Notes under the pieces: generated by a model
The model's input: the letters and a program-made list of their open reading frames with translations, nothing else
Databases searched by the model: none
What the model was told of the DNA's origin: nothing
Source of the DNA: Cyclobacterium roseum
GTDB taxonomy: Bacteria; Bacteroidota; Bacteroidia; Cytophagales; Cyclobacteriaceae
Reading direction: 5' to 3'
DNA length: 64,000 bases
Assembly (NCBI RefSeq): GCF_010119225.1
Contig: NZ_WNKF01000006.1
Coordinates: forward strand, 186,001-250,000
In this document: piece by piece, positions 36,945 through 45,033 of the stretch
Layout: the number at the start of each line of letters is the position of its first letter
Position numbering within the stretch: position 1 is the first letter of the stretch
Translations under genes and position numbers: made by a program

Positions 36945-36972
36945 ATGGCCTTAGTGAGAGGGCATTTTTTTT
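36945..36972 (+). terminator. Possible terminator after the Rossmann protein gene
   Basis: ATGGCCT (36945-36951) can pair with AGGGCAT (36959-36965) with one mismatch, followed by a run of eight T. The stem is short, so support is modest. Confidence 0.35.
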
Positions 36973-37003
36973 CATCGGGGCTCCGAAAAAATAAATAGAT
37001 TCC

Positions 37004-37011
37004 TATATTTG
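37004..37011 (+). promoter_or_regulatory. Putative -7 promoter element for the lysR gene
   Basis: TATATTTG is a perfect TAnnTTTG box, 18 bases before the ATG at 37030. No TTG lies at the -33 distance. Confidence 0.4.
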
Positions 37012-37029
37012 AAGAGGAATTTATAAGCA

Positions 37030-37953
37030 ATGCATTATACATTAAATCAACTTCAGGTATTCTTAAAAGTTGCGCAAACCCAAAGCGTAACAAAAGCGTC
37101 GGAGCAATTGCACCTCACGCAACCGGCCGTCTCCATTCAATTAAAAAACTTTCAGGCGCAGTTCGATATTCCCCTGACCGAAGTAGTAGGAAGAAAAATA
37201 TACATTACTGAATTTGGAAAAGAAATCGCAGAAGCGGCTGCCGAGATCATCAATCAGGTCAATGGCATCAATCAGAAATCCTTGCAGTACAAAGGACAAC
37301 TGGCAGGGAGACTGAAAATCACCATTGTCTCCACCGCCAAATACGTGATGCCTTACTTCCTCTCTGAATTTTTGAGAAGAAATCCGGGGGTGGAATTACT
37401 TATGGACGTAACGAACAAACAACGCGTGGTCGAAAGTCTGGAGGACAACGAGGTTGATTTTTCCATGGTATCAATACTTCCTAAAAAGCTGAACCTGGAA
37501 CACATAGACCTGCTCCCAAATAAGCTGTACATGGTAGGTAATTCCCGGTCCTCGTTTGATGAAAGCCGCTCCCTGGAAGCACAATTTGACGAATTGAACT
37601 GGATCTACCGGGAAAAAGGCTCCGGAACCCGGCAGATGATGGAGTCCTTTGTGGAACAAAATCATTGGGCGATCGCCAAAAAACTGGAACTAACATCCAA
37701 CGAAGCCGTAAAACAGGCCGTCATCGCAGGGCTGGGTTTTTCCATTATGCCACTCATCGGACTAAAAAACGAGCTCAATAACGGGGACATCAAAATATTC
37801 CCTGTAACAGGGTTACCCATGGCTACCATGTGGCAATTGGTATGGGTAAAAGGAAAAAAACACAGCCCCGTCGCTCAGGCATTCATTTCCCACATTAAAC
37901 ACGAAGCCAGTACCTTGATCCAAAAGAATTTTGATTGGTACCTGAAGTATTGA
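37030..37953 (+). CDS. LysR family transcriptional regulator
   Basis: A 307-residue LysR-type regulator. The winged helix-turn-helix fills about residues 1-62 (LNQLQVFLKVAQTQSVTKAS, LTQPAVSIQLKNFQ), followed by the linker helix and a substrate-binding domain (about 92-300). CbbR, CmpR and CysB-like regulators share this form and sense small metabolites. The gene lies just upstream of, and on the same strand as, the carbonic-anhydrase-like and sbtA genes, and two T-N11-A dyads sit in the gap. That makes it a likely regulator of inorganic carbon uptake, similar in role to CmpR/CcmR of cyanobacteria; the role is inference. Confidence 0.92.
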   Translation: MHYTLNQLQVFLKVAQTQSVTKASEQLHLTQPAVSIQLKNFQAQFDIPLTEVVGRKIYITEFGKEIAEAAAEIINQVNGINQKSLQYKGQLAGRLKITIVSTAKYVMPYFLSEFLRRNPGVELLMDVTNKQRVVESLEDNEVDFSMVSILPKKLNLEHIDLLPNKLYMVGNSRSSFDESRSLEAQFDELNWIYREKGSGTRQMMESFVEQNHWAIAKKLELTSNEAVKQAVIAGLGFSIMPLIGLKNELNNGDIKIFPVTGLPMATMWQLVWVKGKKHSPVAQAFISHIKHEASTLIQKNFDWYLKY

Positions 37954-38002
37954 GGCAATCACAATCCCATAAGTTACTTTAAGCCAAAACATTAGGATTA
38001 AT

Positions 38003-38038
38003 ATAAATTATTTTTATGTTTTTTATAATAAATATAAA
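38003..38038 (+). promoter_or_regulatory. Two AT-rich dyads, probable LysR binding sites before the sbtA operon
   Basis: ATAAA-N5-TTTAT at 38003-38017 and TTTATA-N5-TATAAA at 38022-38038 are both perfect inverted repeats with T-N11-A cores. Their centres, 38010 and 38030, are 20 bases apart, about two helical turns, and would lie near -66 and -46 relative to a start site set by the -7 box below. Confidence 0.45.
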
Positions 38039-38062
38039 TTTTCATTAATAATAATTCATTTA

Positions 38063-38070
38063 TAGGTTTG
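38063..38070 (+). promoter_or_regulatory. Putative -7 promoter element for the sbtA operon
   Basis: TAGGTTTG is a perfect TAnnTTTG box 23 bases before the ATG at 38094. The -33 position reads TTC rather than TTG (38041-38043, spacer 19), as could be expected of a promoter that needs an activator. Confidence 0.45.
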
Positions 38071-38093
38071 CAGGGAACAAAAATAGCTGTCTC

Positions 38094-38609
38094 ATGCAAA
38101 ACAACCTTTACTTAGTTTGTCCGATCGGTTTATCAGAACACTATATCCAAAGAAAATACGGAATCCATCATTTTTTCCTTACCGCACTGGGAGCTGTATT
38201 CCGGTTTGATGAATTGCCGTTTATTGAAAAATTGGTGGATTTCTTGAATTGTGAGGCAGTAGACCAGATTACCATCGTTCACGACCTAAACTGCCCCCTA
38301 AAAAGTAAGGTAATCAACCATTCGAAAACCCTGACCACTTTTTCAGAAAAACAGTTGTTTGACCTCTATATTGACCACTACTACCAGATCAATCGCTTTG
38401 AATCAGAAAAAGAAAAAGTGAGGCAGCTGGCCTTAATCCATATCGAGGATCTCAGCCGTCAAATAGCCCACCATCCCCTATTACAAGGAGTAATACAGGA
38501 AGAGGGCATACATATCAAGGGACTCCTGGTCGACCCCTCAACACAACACACAGAATGTATCAACCCGGCTGTACCGGCAAGGAGTAATACCGTCTACTCC
38601 GCTGTCTAA
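38094..38609 (+). CDS. Putative divergent beta-carbonic-anhydrase-like protein
   Basis: A 171-residue soluble protein without a clear assigned family. By eye its order of motifs follows beta-carbonic anhydrases: strand one ends in a cysteine (LYLVC9), then GAVFRF in the place of the usual G-N-A segment, then a helix and strand ending in His63 and Cys67 (QITIVHDLNCPLK), like the IVVxGHxxC motif, and finally a long helix with HHPLL and IKGLLVDPST, like the family's C-terminal HP.V and l.G..yd..tG. C9, H63 and C67 could bind zinc. The CxDxR aspartate-arginine pair is missing and the HxxC spacing is one longer, so activity is doubtful. It lies 33 bases before sbtA. An SbtB-like PII fold seems less likely. 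Confidence 0.55.
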   Translation: MQNNLYLVCPIGLSEHYIQRKYGIHHFFLTALGAVFRFDELPFIEKLVDFLNCEAVDQITIVHDLNCPLKSKVINHSKTLTTFSEKQLFDLYIDHYYQINRFESEKEKVRQLALIHIEDLSRQIAHHPLLQGVIQEEGIHIKGLLVDPSTQHTECINPAVPARSNTVYSAV

Positions 38610-38642
38610 AATTTATTTCCACCACCATCCTACTTCGAAACT

Positions 38643-39599
38643 ATGAACGTGCAATTGCTTCTGCAAAGCCTGACCAACCCTGCCTTGTTGTTTTTTTTCC
38701 TTGGAATTCTTGCTGTCAGGCTCAAAAGTGATTTGAAAATACCCGAAAACTCTTCGAAATTTATATCCCTTTACCTCTTATTCGCCATAGGTTTTAAGGG
38801 AGGCCAAGAGCTGGCGCATAGCCAATTTCAAATGGGAATCGTATGGGCCATCCTTTTTGGAATGGCTACGGCCTGTATCATACCGCTGTACACGTTTTTT
38901 ATACTGAAAAAACGCATGGGGGTGGAAAATGCCGGAGCCATCGCAGCCGCCTACGGCTCGGTTAGTGCTGTCACCTTTGTAACTGCCGCTAGTTTTCTGG
39001 AAATGCAAACCCTTGATTTCAGCGGGCACATGGTGGCCATCATGGCACTGATGGAAGCACCTGCTATTATTTTGGGGGTACTGCTGATCCGGTGGTTTGG
39101 AAATGGACATGGAAAACAAGCCAGTCTTGGGAATTTGCTAAAACACTCCATCACCAATGGCAGCGTCTTTTTGATTTTAGGAAGCCTGGTCATTGGGTTT
39201 CTTGCCAACGAACAGGAAGCCGAAGGGATCAAACCCTTTACCACCGATATTTTCAAAGGTTTTTTGGCGATCTTTTTGCTCGACATGGGAATCACCAGTG
39301 GCAAAAAACTGAAGGATTTTCTTCAATCGGGATGGTTTACGAGCACTTTTGCCGTGATAATCCCAATCCTGAATGGTTCGCTGGTAGCGTTTCTCAGCGA
39401 ATGGGTCAGTCCCGAACCCGGGGATCGGTTTATGCTGGCGATTCTAGCTGCCTCGGCCTCCTATATAGCCGTGCCTGCCGCAATGAAAATGGCCGTTCCC
39501 AAAGCAAACCCTGGCATCTTTCTGCCCATGGCCCTGGCAGTAACCTTCCCGATAAATATCACCATTGGCTTTCCCATCTATTTTATGATTATCCAATAA
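38643..39599 (+). CDS. sbtA: SbtA-type sodium-dependent bicarbonate transporter
   Basis: A 318-residue inner-membrane protein with about ten hydrophobic segments in two inverted halves. The whole sequence fits the SbtA family: SKFISLYLLFAIGFKGGQEL in the first half, GAIAAAYGSVSAVTFVTA, then in the second half FLLDMGITSGKKL and ASASYIAVPAAMKMAVP, the paired regions that form the sodium and bicarbonate sites in cyanobacterial SbtA. It is shorter than cyanobacterial SbtA, as is usual outside cyanobacteria. It is probably cotranscribed with the preceding carbonic-anhydrase-like gene. Its role here is probably bicarbonate supply for carboxylases of anaplerotic and fatty acid metabolism. Confidence 0.88.
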   Translation: MNVQLLLQSLTNPALLFFFLGILAVRLKSDLKIPENSSKFISLYLLFAIGFKGGQELAHSQFQMGIVWAILFGMATACIIPLYTFFILKKRMGVENAGAIAAAYGSVSAVTFVTAASFLEMQTLDFSGHMVAIMALMEAPAIILGVLLIRWFGNGHGKQASLGNLLKHSITNGSVFLILGSLVIGFLANEQEAEGIKPFTTDIFKGFLAIFLLDMGITSGKKLKDFLQSGWFTSTFAVIIPILNGSLVAFLSEWVSPEPGDRFMLAILAASASYIAVPAAMKMAVPKANPGIFLPMALAVTFPINITIGFPIYFMIIQ

Positions 39600-39637
39600 C
39601 CACCTATTAGCCTTTAACAAAAAAGCAAAATGCTGTA

Positions 39638-40510
39638 CTAGTTTCCTCCGGTAGCAAAGATGCGGTTTACATTGAACCCCAGACGAAATTCTTCTCCAGG
39701 GACACCGTTTCCTCCTGCCAACAGGTATTGTTCGTTCAGTGCCGGGGAGGTGACAAAATACATTTGAAAGACATGTCCTCCCGCTTCCACATCGATGCCA
39801 ACCCCTACATTGTTTCGCAATCCATTATTTAAATTGGGTATCCACTGCAAGGTCAGGGAGGACATGGAGGTCACCTTGTATTTTCCGGAAAACCCCAGGG
39901 CCAGGTACAGCTGTTGCTCACCCTCGATCAGAAAGACTGGCAAGGGGTCAGTAAAATAGACCATCATGGGGCTGAGTTGAAAACTGAGTTTTTCCGAAAA
40001 CTTCCTCGCCAGCATCAATTGACCGGCAAAACTACTGCGTTCGCTAACATTCGGCTCAGCTTCCTGTAGAAAATCGTAGTCAGCTGTATTGACTCCTGCG
40101 GCTCCCATTAATGAAATGGAAAACGGAACACTGCCGCTATCAGTTTGCTTCACCAGATGATACCGGCCATAGAGGTTGTAGAATTTATCTCTTCCCGATC
40201 GGGAGGCTCCCAACGAAAAACGCTCGTCAAACGCGTATTCAAAGCTAAATTGGATATTGGCTCCATAATCCAGCCCGTAAAGGTTTCGAAGTCCTCCCGA
40301 TAGCGGCCCAAAGGTATGCATGATGGCAAAATGCAGGACTTTCTTATCCAGCGGCTCCACCGTTAGCAAGTTGATGTGCCGGGGCGCATGGAAGGTCAAC
40401 TCCGTGGGACGATCGGCATTGGCCAGTTTTCGTTCAAGTTGAGCCACGGAAACTCCCTGTACAAACAGCAGCAACAGGGTTAGGTTTAGGTAAGTGAGCG
40501 ATCGATTCAT
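39638..40510 (-). CDS. DUF5777 family outer-membrane beta-barrel protein
   Basis: A 290-residue exported protein with a signal peptide (cleaved near VSVAQ, about residue 23) followed by amphipathic beta strands throughout, as in the DUF5777 family of small barrels. The blocks FHAPRHINLLTVEPL and LHFAIMHTFG near the N-terminus are characteristic. Members are often encoded beside YceI and Rieske proteins, as here. Function unknown. It is the last gene of a three-gene operon and overlaps yceI by four bases. Confidence 0.83.
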   Translation of the reverse strand: MNRSLTYLNLTLLLLFVQGVSVAQLERKLANADRPTELTFHAPRHINLLTVEPLDKKVLHFAIMHTFGPLSGGLRNLYGLDYGANIQFSFEYAFDERFSLGASRSGRDKFYNLYGRYHLVKQTDSGSVPFSISLMGAAGVNTADYDFLQEAEPNVSERSSFAGQLMLARKFSEKLSFQLSPMMVYFTDPLPVFLIEGEQQLYLALGFSGKYKVTSMSSLTLQWIPNLNNGLRNNVGVGIDVEAGGHVFQMYFVTSPALNEQYLLAGGNGVPGEEFRLGFNVNRIFATGGN

Positions 40511-41064
40511 AAATCAGCTTTTATTAAAATTGCGTTGATGGTTACCGCTTGGTTTTCCGATAATTCGTAAAACATCAGTTTCGGGATTTCGATATCAAAA
40601 TCCCCCAGTTTTACTTGAAACCCGGTTTCCAACTGGATCTCCGAGGGGGAAAGCCGGGTTAGGGTCCCCGTGATTTCCATTGCTTTCTCCTTTCCGTGGA
40701 TTGTGAAGGTACCCCGGGCCTCCACTTCTATTGGCTGGTTAAATTCCAGCGGGCCGGGTTTTTCCAGGCTTCCGGAAAATTCCGCAAAGGGAAACCGTTT
40801 TGTTTCCAGGTAATTGTCACGCATGTGTCGATCCCGAAGACCGATGCCCGTGTCCAACGTATTCAGGTCAATGTAAAAATCAATCAACCCGCTATCCATA
40901 TCCAGCAGTCCGTTTAGCTGGCTGGACTCACCGGTAAACTCATTGAGTGCGGCAGTCGACAAAAAAACCACCTCTCCGTCTTCAGTCTGGTACCGCTGCG
41001 CATTGGCCCCGTTCGTAAGCTGCAGGCAAACCAGGAAAAGAACGGATGTCAGCTTCCCGCTCAT
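40507..41064 (-). CDS. YceI family periplasmic protein
   Basis: A 185-residue lipocalin-like protein with a signal peptide (about 1-22, ending GANAQ). The YceI fold is clear from the GESSQLNGLLDMDSGLIDFYIDLNTLDTG block, RDRHMRDNYLETKRFPFAEF and the later TIHGKEKAMEI strand. YceI proteins bind long polyisoprenoid chains such as ubiquinone precursors in the periplasm. It overlaps both neighbours by four bases, so it is made together with the Rieske protein and DUF5777. A shared role in electron transfer with a quinone-like ligand is inference. Confidence 0.9.
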   Translation of the reverse strand: MSGKLTSVLFLVCLQLTNGANAQRYQTEDGEVVFLSTAALNEFTGESSQLNGLLDMDSGLIDFYIDLNTLDTGIGLRDRHMRDNYLETKRFPFAEFSGSLEKPGPLEFNQPIEVEARGTFTIHGKEKAMEITGTLTRLSPSEIQLETGFQVKLGDFDIEIPKLMFYELSENQAVTINAILIKADL

Positions 41065-41561
41065 GACAGGCTAATGGTCAGGTTTTCCCCATCTTTGCTG
41101 ACCGAATACGACCTCAGCGGACTGGAAGCTGGCCCATTGACTACCTGTCCGCTTGTATCGAAGCGGGAACCGTGGCAGGAGCAGGTAAACACCTCGTTGC
41201 CATAGGACCAATTTCGATCGCATTGGGAGTGGGTACAAACCGATGTAAGTGCATTGAACTGCCCGTTTACGTTGACGACCAGGACCCGAGCCTGAGTAAT
41301 CAGCAGCCAACCTCCGGAACTGGCCAGGGCTTCATTCCGTTCCAAATCGATTTGCACGGATTGCTGCGTCACTTGTATACCGTTGCTACCACTATCATCG
41401 CCGTCACCATCGGGGTCGGGCATCGGGTCTTCCTCTTCCGTACATCCGGTAAAAAAACCCACCCCAAAAAGGGCCATGCAGGAGGCCATTCCCGACTTCT
41501 CCAGAAACTGTCTCCGGTCAATTGCCAGTTTCCCATGTTTAAATTCTACTGTCTTTTTCAT
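41061..41561 (-). CDS. Tat-exported Rieske [2Fe-2S] lipoprotein
   Basis: A 166-residue Rieske protein not accompanied by cytochrome b genes. The N-terminus has a twin-arginine motif (R16-R17-QFLEK) and a lipobox ending in Cys40 (FFTGC), so it should be folded with its cluster in the cytoplasm, exported by Tat and lipid-anchored. An acidic glycine/aspartate spacer follows (about 42-60). The cluster ligands are C109 and H111 in CTHSQC and C127 and H130 in CSCHGSRF; C114 and C129 can form the disulfide that marks high-potential Rieske centres. It heads the operon with YceI and DUF5777. The redox partner is unknown. Confidence 0.92.
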   Translation of the reverse strand: MKKTVEFKHGKLAIDRRQFLEKSGMASCMALFGVGFFTGCTEEEDPMPDPDGDGDDSGSNGIQVTQQSVQIDLERNEALASSGGWLLITQARVLVVNVNGQFNALTSVCTHSQCDRNWSYGNEVFTCSCHGSRFDTSGQVVNGPASSPLRSYSVSKDGENLTISLS

Positions 41562-41753
41562 ACGAGTTGATGTTTGTTTTCGGGTACATGCGCCCCATGA
41601 ATTTCTGTTGTTTTATAAGCTACGTAGGAAGTGCCCGCTTTGGATCTACAGAGGGCATCCATTGTCGAATTATTCCACCCTTTGAGCTTCTCGATCGAGA
41701 CCGGGAAGCAGCGAATAGGCTGTCATAAACCCGGTCAAAAACAAAGCATTTCC

Positions 41754-41783
41754 TTGTCTATTTCCCGCCATGCGCTACCTTTA
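41754..41783 (+). promoter_or_regulatory. Bacteroidota-type promoter for the exported unknown
   Basis: TTG at 41754-41756, a 19-base spacer and TACCTTTA at 41776-41783 match the consensus in all but the last base. The ATG is at 41807. The rest of the gap 41562-41753 shows no gene. Confidence 0.45.
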
Positions 41784-41806
41784 CAGCTTCCAATAAACCA
41801 GAGGAA

Positions 41807-42787
41807 ATGAAATTTGTTTGTGCTGTTTTTGTTCCGCTATTCCTTGCATTTCCAGTCTCCCTGGAGGCTCAATCCACAGACCATCAGCTGGTACCGGATT
41901 TTGCGCAGCTCTTCCTGAATCTGGACACCCGACCGACCCGAACCTATTTTCTCGATTACCAGCGTTCCTTTGATCCAAGTGGCGGACACTTGCAGGGAAT
42001 TCAGCGTTTTGGGGAATCGGGGCTGTACCTAAGTGGAAGCACCGAAACCCACAGCTACATGGCCCTGGCAGACGCAAAAAGCAAGCGTATCGTGTCGGTA
42101 GACAGTCTGATGCCTGCTCCTTTTCGCCACGCGGGGGGCTTTCAGATATACGACCATTACCTGGCGGTAGGAATTGAGGACAATCAAAAACGAACCGTTT
42201 CAGTTGTCCACATTTATGACCTAAATGCCAGCAATCCCTGGTCTAACCCTGTGTATAGCGTGAAACGAACCGGTGAATACCAACGGGTAACTGCTGGGGC
42301 CGTTGGGCTGACCGCCTACCGGCAAAAAATCTGGCTGCTGGTGGCCAACTGGGACAGTAAGAACCTGGATATCTACACCTGTCCGGAAGCTGAATTTTAC
42401 CGGGGAACCGCTGAGTTTACACTGGAAATAAGTATCAACACGGATTCGGAACCCCGCAGCTCCTGGTCGGATCCGGAATGGCATTCCTATCAAAACATCA
42501 ATTTGTTTACCGACCAGAAAGACCAGCTATACCTGATAGGAACGACCAAAATTGACGATGAAAAACACGTCGCTGACCTGTATCAATTGATATTAGGAAA
42601 TTCACCTGCCCGAATTCGCAAATTGTCCAGCAAGTTTTTTTACCCTGGAAAAACGGTTGATTTTAAGGCGGCCGCAGGTTTGGTGGTGACGGCCGATGGC
42701 TATCTGGAACTACTGGCGGCTCCTTACCAGTTGGAGGGTGAAACCAGAATTGAAGTGTTTTCTCACTCTCAACGGCCTGCAAACTGA
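41807..42787 (+). CDS. Exported protein of unknown function
   Basis: A 326-residue protein that I do not recognise. It has a signal peptide (about 1-21, cleavage near LEAQ). The body has regular beta strands with repeats such as GLYLSGSTETHSYMAL, FQIYDHYLAVGIED and LTAYRQKIWLLVANWDSKNLDIY, suggesting a beta-propeller fold. There are two cysteines at most in the mature part, no lipobox and no type IX C-terminal domain, so it is probably periplasmic. It is monocistronic with its own promoter. Confidence 0.75.
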   Translation: MKFVCAVFVPLFLAFPVSLEAQSTDHQLVPDFAQLFLNLDTRPTRTYFLDYQRSFDPSGGHLQGIQRFGESGLYLSGSTETHSYMALADAKSKRIVSVDSLMPAPFRHAGGFQIYDHYLAVGIEDNQKRTVSVVHIYDLNASNPWSNPVYSVKRTGEYQRVTAGAVGLTAYRQKIWLLVANWDSKNLDIYTCPEAEFYRGTAEFTLEISINTDSEPRSSWSDPEWHSYQNINLFTDQKDQLYLIGTTKIDDEKHVADLYQLILGNSPARIRKLSSKFFYPGKTVDFKAAAGLVVTADGYLELLAAPYQLEGETRIEVFSHSQRPAN

Positions 42788-42903
42788 TTCGCTAGCGGTA
42801 ATAACACCCTCCAGGAAAGCACTAATAGGGTATTTCCCGTCTAAAAATCCGTTGGCAAACCAACGATGTGAAGGACAAAGCCGCATTTCCGACCGGATAA
42901 CGC

Positions 42904-43749
42904 TTAGTCGATTTCTTTCACAAAATCCCTTACCCAGCGGAATGCCCTTCCGGGAGTATAAAAAAACTGCACCATCATGGGGATATGCCGTTTGTTCTTT
43001 TGAAGGTTATAATTTGGGTTCGGTACATGCTCCCTGTAGGCCTCCATAAACCGATCGGTACCCTCCAAAATACTGGAATAGGTCTTTCCCCCCATCATTA
43101 TCAGCATGGGCGGCATGTCTCCATGTAGGTGATAAATGGGCGAGGTTTCTTTCCATACCTCGGGGTCATTTGTAAAGGTTTTCAAATGAGAGGTCCCTGG
43201 CTCATAATTTTGATTTACCAGGTAATGGTACATATCCAATCCCGCCGCATCGATCAGGGCAGCCCCTGCCACGGGACTTTCTACGGCTAAGCTGTCAAAA
43301 TAAATGTCCCTAACCGCTACAAGTGCCGCCAGATGACCTCCTGCCGAATGCCCCGATACCACAATCCTTTCCGGATCCCCGCCATAGTCTGCGATATTGC
43401 CGGCCACCCAATCCAGGGACTTTGCGGTCGCCAGTGCCATGGCCTGGACCTGGTAATCAGGACTTAATGGATAATCTATAATGACCGTTACAATATCCCG
43501 CCGGGCCATGCGTCTGCCGAAAAACCCGTACCGCTCCTTGCTCCCCGAACGCCAGCTACCGCCATGGATAAACACCAGAACCGGTAGGGACTGCCTGGTT
43601 TTTTTGGGGGCAAAGATGTTGAGTTGCTTTTCGGGCAATGCTCCCAAAAATCCCTCCTCCATGTAGGTTATGTTTTCAGAAACGGTGATCCCTTTGAAGG
43701 AACAGGAAGCCGCCAGAAAGAGCAGCATTACCGAAAGATACTTTAACAT
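42904..43749 (-). CDS. Alpha/beta hydrolase lipoprotein, esterase-like
   Basis: A 281-residue alpha/beta hydrolase with a lipoprotein signal ending at Cys16 (LAASC). The oxyanion-hole motif is HGGSW (62-66) and the nucleophile is Ser135 in VSGHSAGGH. The catalytic histidine is probably in NKRHIPMM near the C-terminus. This fits the carboxylesterase/kynurenine-formamidase-like group. It probably acts on acyl or acetyl esters at the inner or outer membrane. It is monocistronic. Confidence 0.87.
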   Translation of the reverse strand: MLKYLSVMLLFLAASCSFKGITVSENITYMEEGFLGALPEKQLNIFAPKKTRQSLPVLVFIHGGSWRSGSKERYGFFGRRMARRDIVTVIIDYPLSPDYQVQAMALATAKSLDWVAGNIADYGGDPERIVVSGHSAGGHLAALVAVRDIYFDSLAVESPVAGAALIDAAGLDMYHYLVNQNYEPGTSHLKTFTNDPEVWKETSPIYHLHGDMPPMLIMMGGKTYSSILEGTDRFMEAYREHVPNPNYNLQKNKRHIPMMVQFFYTPGRAFRWVRDFVKEID

Positions 43750-43912
43750 GATTTCTGTTTATTAGTTAACTTTAACAAAAATAGTCGGGCCACTTCCTGA
43801 CAGGTTATGGGGTGATTTTTATTTTTAAGCGAAATAGAGGCGCATACCCTGATCCTTTTCCTGTCCATGAATAACCGATCAAATGTAACAGAACAATTGC
43901 AAAACCTTACGA

Positions 43913-45031
43913 ATGACACCCATAAACCGTATTAAATTTCAGGACCTGCAGGCAGTTAATGGTCGTTTTGAACCTCAATTAAGCCAACGCATCCTGGAAG
44001 TGGTCCGTAGCGGACAGTATGTGGTGGGGGAACAGATCCGGCAATTTGAAAATGAATTTAGTGTTTTTATTGGAACCAGCCATACCATCGGCCTGAGCAA
44101 TGGAACCAATGCCCTGGAACTGATTCTCAGAGCATACCTGGAGATGGGACGCATTCAAAAAAACGATGAAATACTGGTTCCAGCCAATACCTTTATTGCT
44201 ACCTTCCTGGCTATTGTCAATCAAGGCTTGGTGCCTGTGCCGGTAGATCCGGAAATCCCTTCCTTCCTGCCGACAGCAGATGCTCTGGAAAAAAAAATCA
44301 CCTCGAGAACCAAAGCGATGGTGATGGTTCACCTCTATGGAAGAACTGCCTATTCCAAAGAGATTGCCTCCCTTTTAGATTCTCGGGGCATGCTATTGAT
44401 TGAGGACAATGCCCAGGCAGTAGGAAGCCGGTTCGAGGGTAGGAAAACGGGTAATTTAGGCCAGGCGGCTGCTCACAGTTTTTTCCCAACCAAAAATCTA
44501 GGGGCCCTGGGAGATGCGGGAGCCGTTACCACCGATGATCCGGAATTAGCTTCCATCATCCGAGCACTGAGGCATTATGGAAGGACGGGAAAACATTGCT
44601 ATACCTATGCCGGTACCAATTACCGAATGGCTGAAATCCAGGCGGCTGCACTACGGGTGAAATTACCCCACCTGGATCAGGACAATATCCGAAGGATGGC
44701 TTTGGCAAATAATTATTTGAGTAAAATTAGCCATCCCGACGTACTTCTTCCAAAGCCCGAAATCCAGGATTTTCATCATACCTGGCATCTTTTTACGGTA
44801 TTGACCAAAGAAAGACAGCTCTTGGTTTCTTACCTGGACCAACAGGGCATCGAGACGGCCGTTCATTATGCCACCCCTCCTCACCGTCAGCTTGCGCTCA
44901 GAAAGGGCATGAGCCCTGGATCCTTACCTGTAACGGAAAAAATCCACCGGGAAACCCTGAGTTTGCCGCTCTATCCAACACTCTCAGATGAGAATATCCA
45001 GCATGTAATAACGAGTATCAATAACTGGTAA
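43913..45031 (+). CDS. DegT/DnrJ/EryC1/StrS family aminotransferase
   Basis: A 372-residue PLP-dependent sugar aminotransferase. The cofactor lysine is Lys194 in SFFPTKNLGALGDAGA; the EDNAQAVGS motif just before it positions the pyridine ring, and NYRMAEIQAAALRVKL follows, as in the family. These enzymes make amino sugars for surface polysaccharides from nucleotide-linked keto sugars. Partner genes such as a sugar dehydratase or acyltransferase are absent here, so the product is unknown. It converges with the photolyase gene with a gap of two bases. Confidence 0.92.
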   Translation: MTPINRIKFQDLQAVNGRFEPQLSQRILEVVRSGQYVVGEQIRQFENEFSVFIGTSHTIGLSNGTNALELILRAYLEMGRIQKNDEILVPANTFIATFLAIVNQGLVPVPVDPEIPSFLPTADALEKKITSRTKAMVMVHLYGRTAYSKEIASLLDSRGMLLIEDNAQAVGSRFEGRKTGNLGQAAAHSFFPTKNLGALGDAGAVTTDDPELASIIRALRHYGRTGKHCYTYAGTNYRMAEIQAAALRVKLPHLDQDNIRRMALANNYLSKISHPDVLLPKPEIQDFHHTWHLFTVLTKERQLLVSYLDQQGIETAVHYATPPHRQLALRKGMSPGSLPVTEKIHRETLSLPLYPTLSDENIQHVITSINNW

Positions 45032-45033
45032 TT

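Noticed and set aside
36901-36969. Direct repeat AGGGCATTTTT (36901-36911 and 36959-36969)
   Set aside because: Only two short copies; the second is explained as part of a weak terminator.
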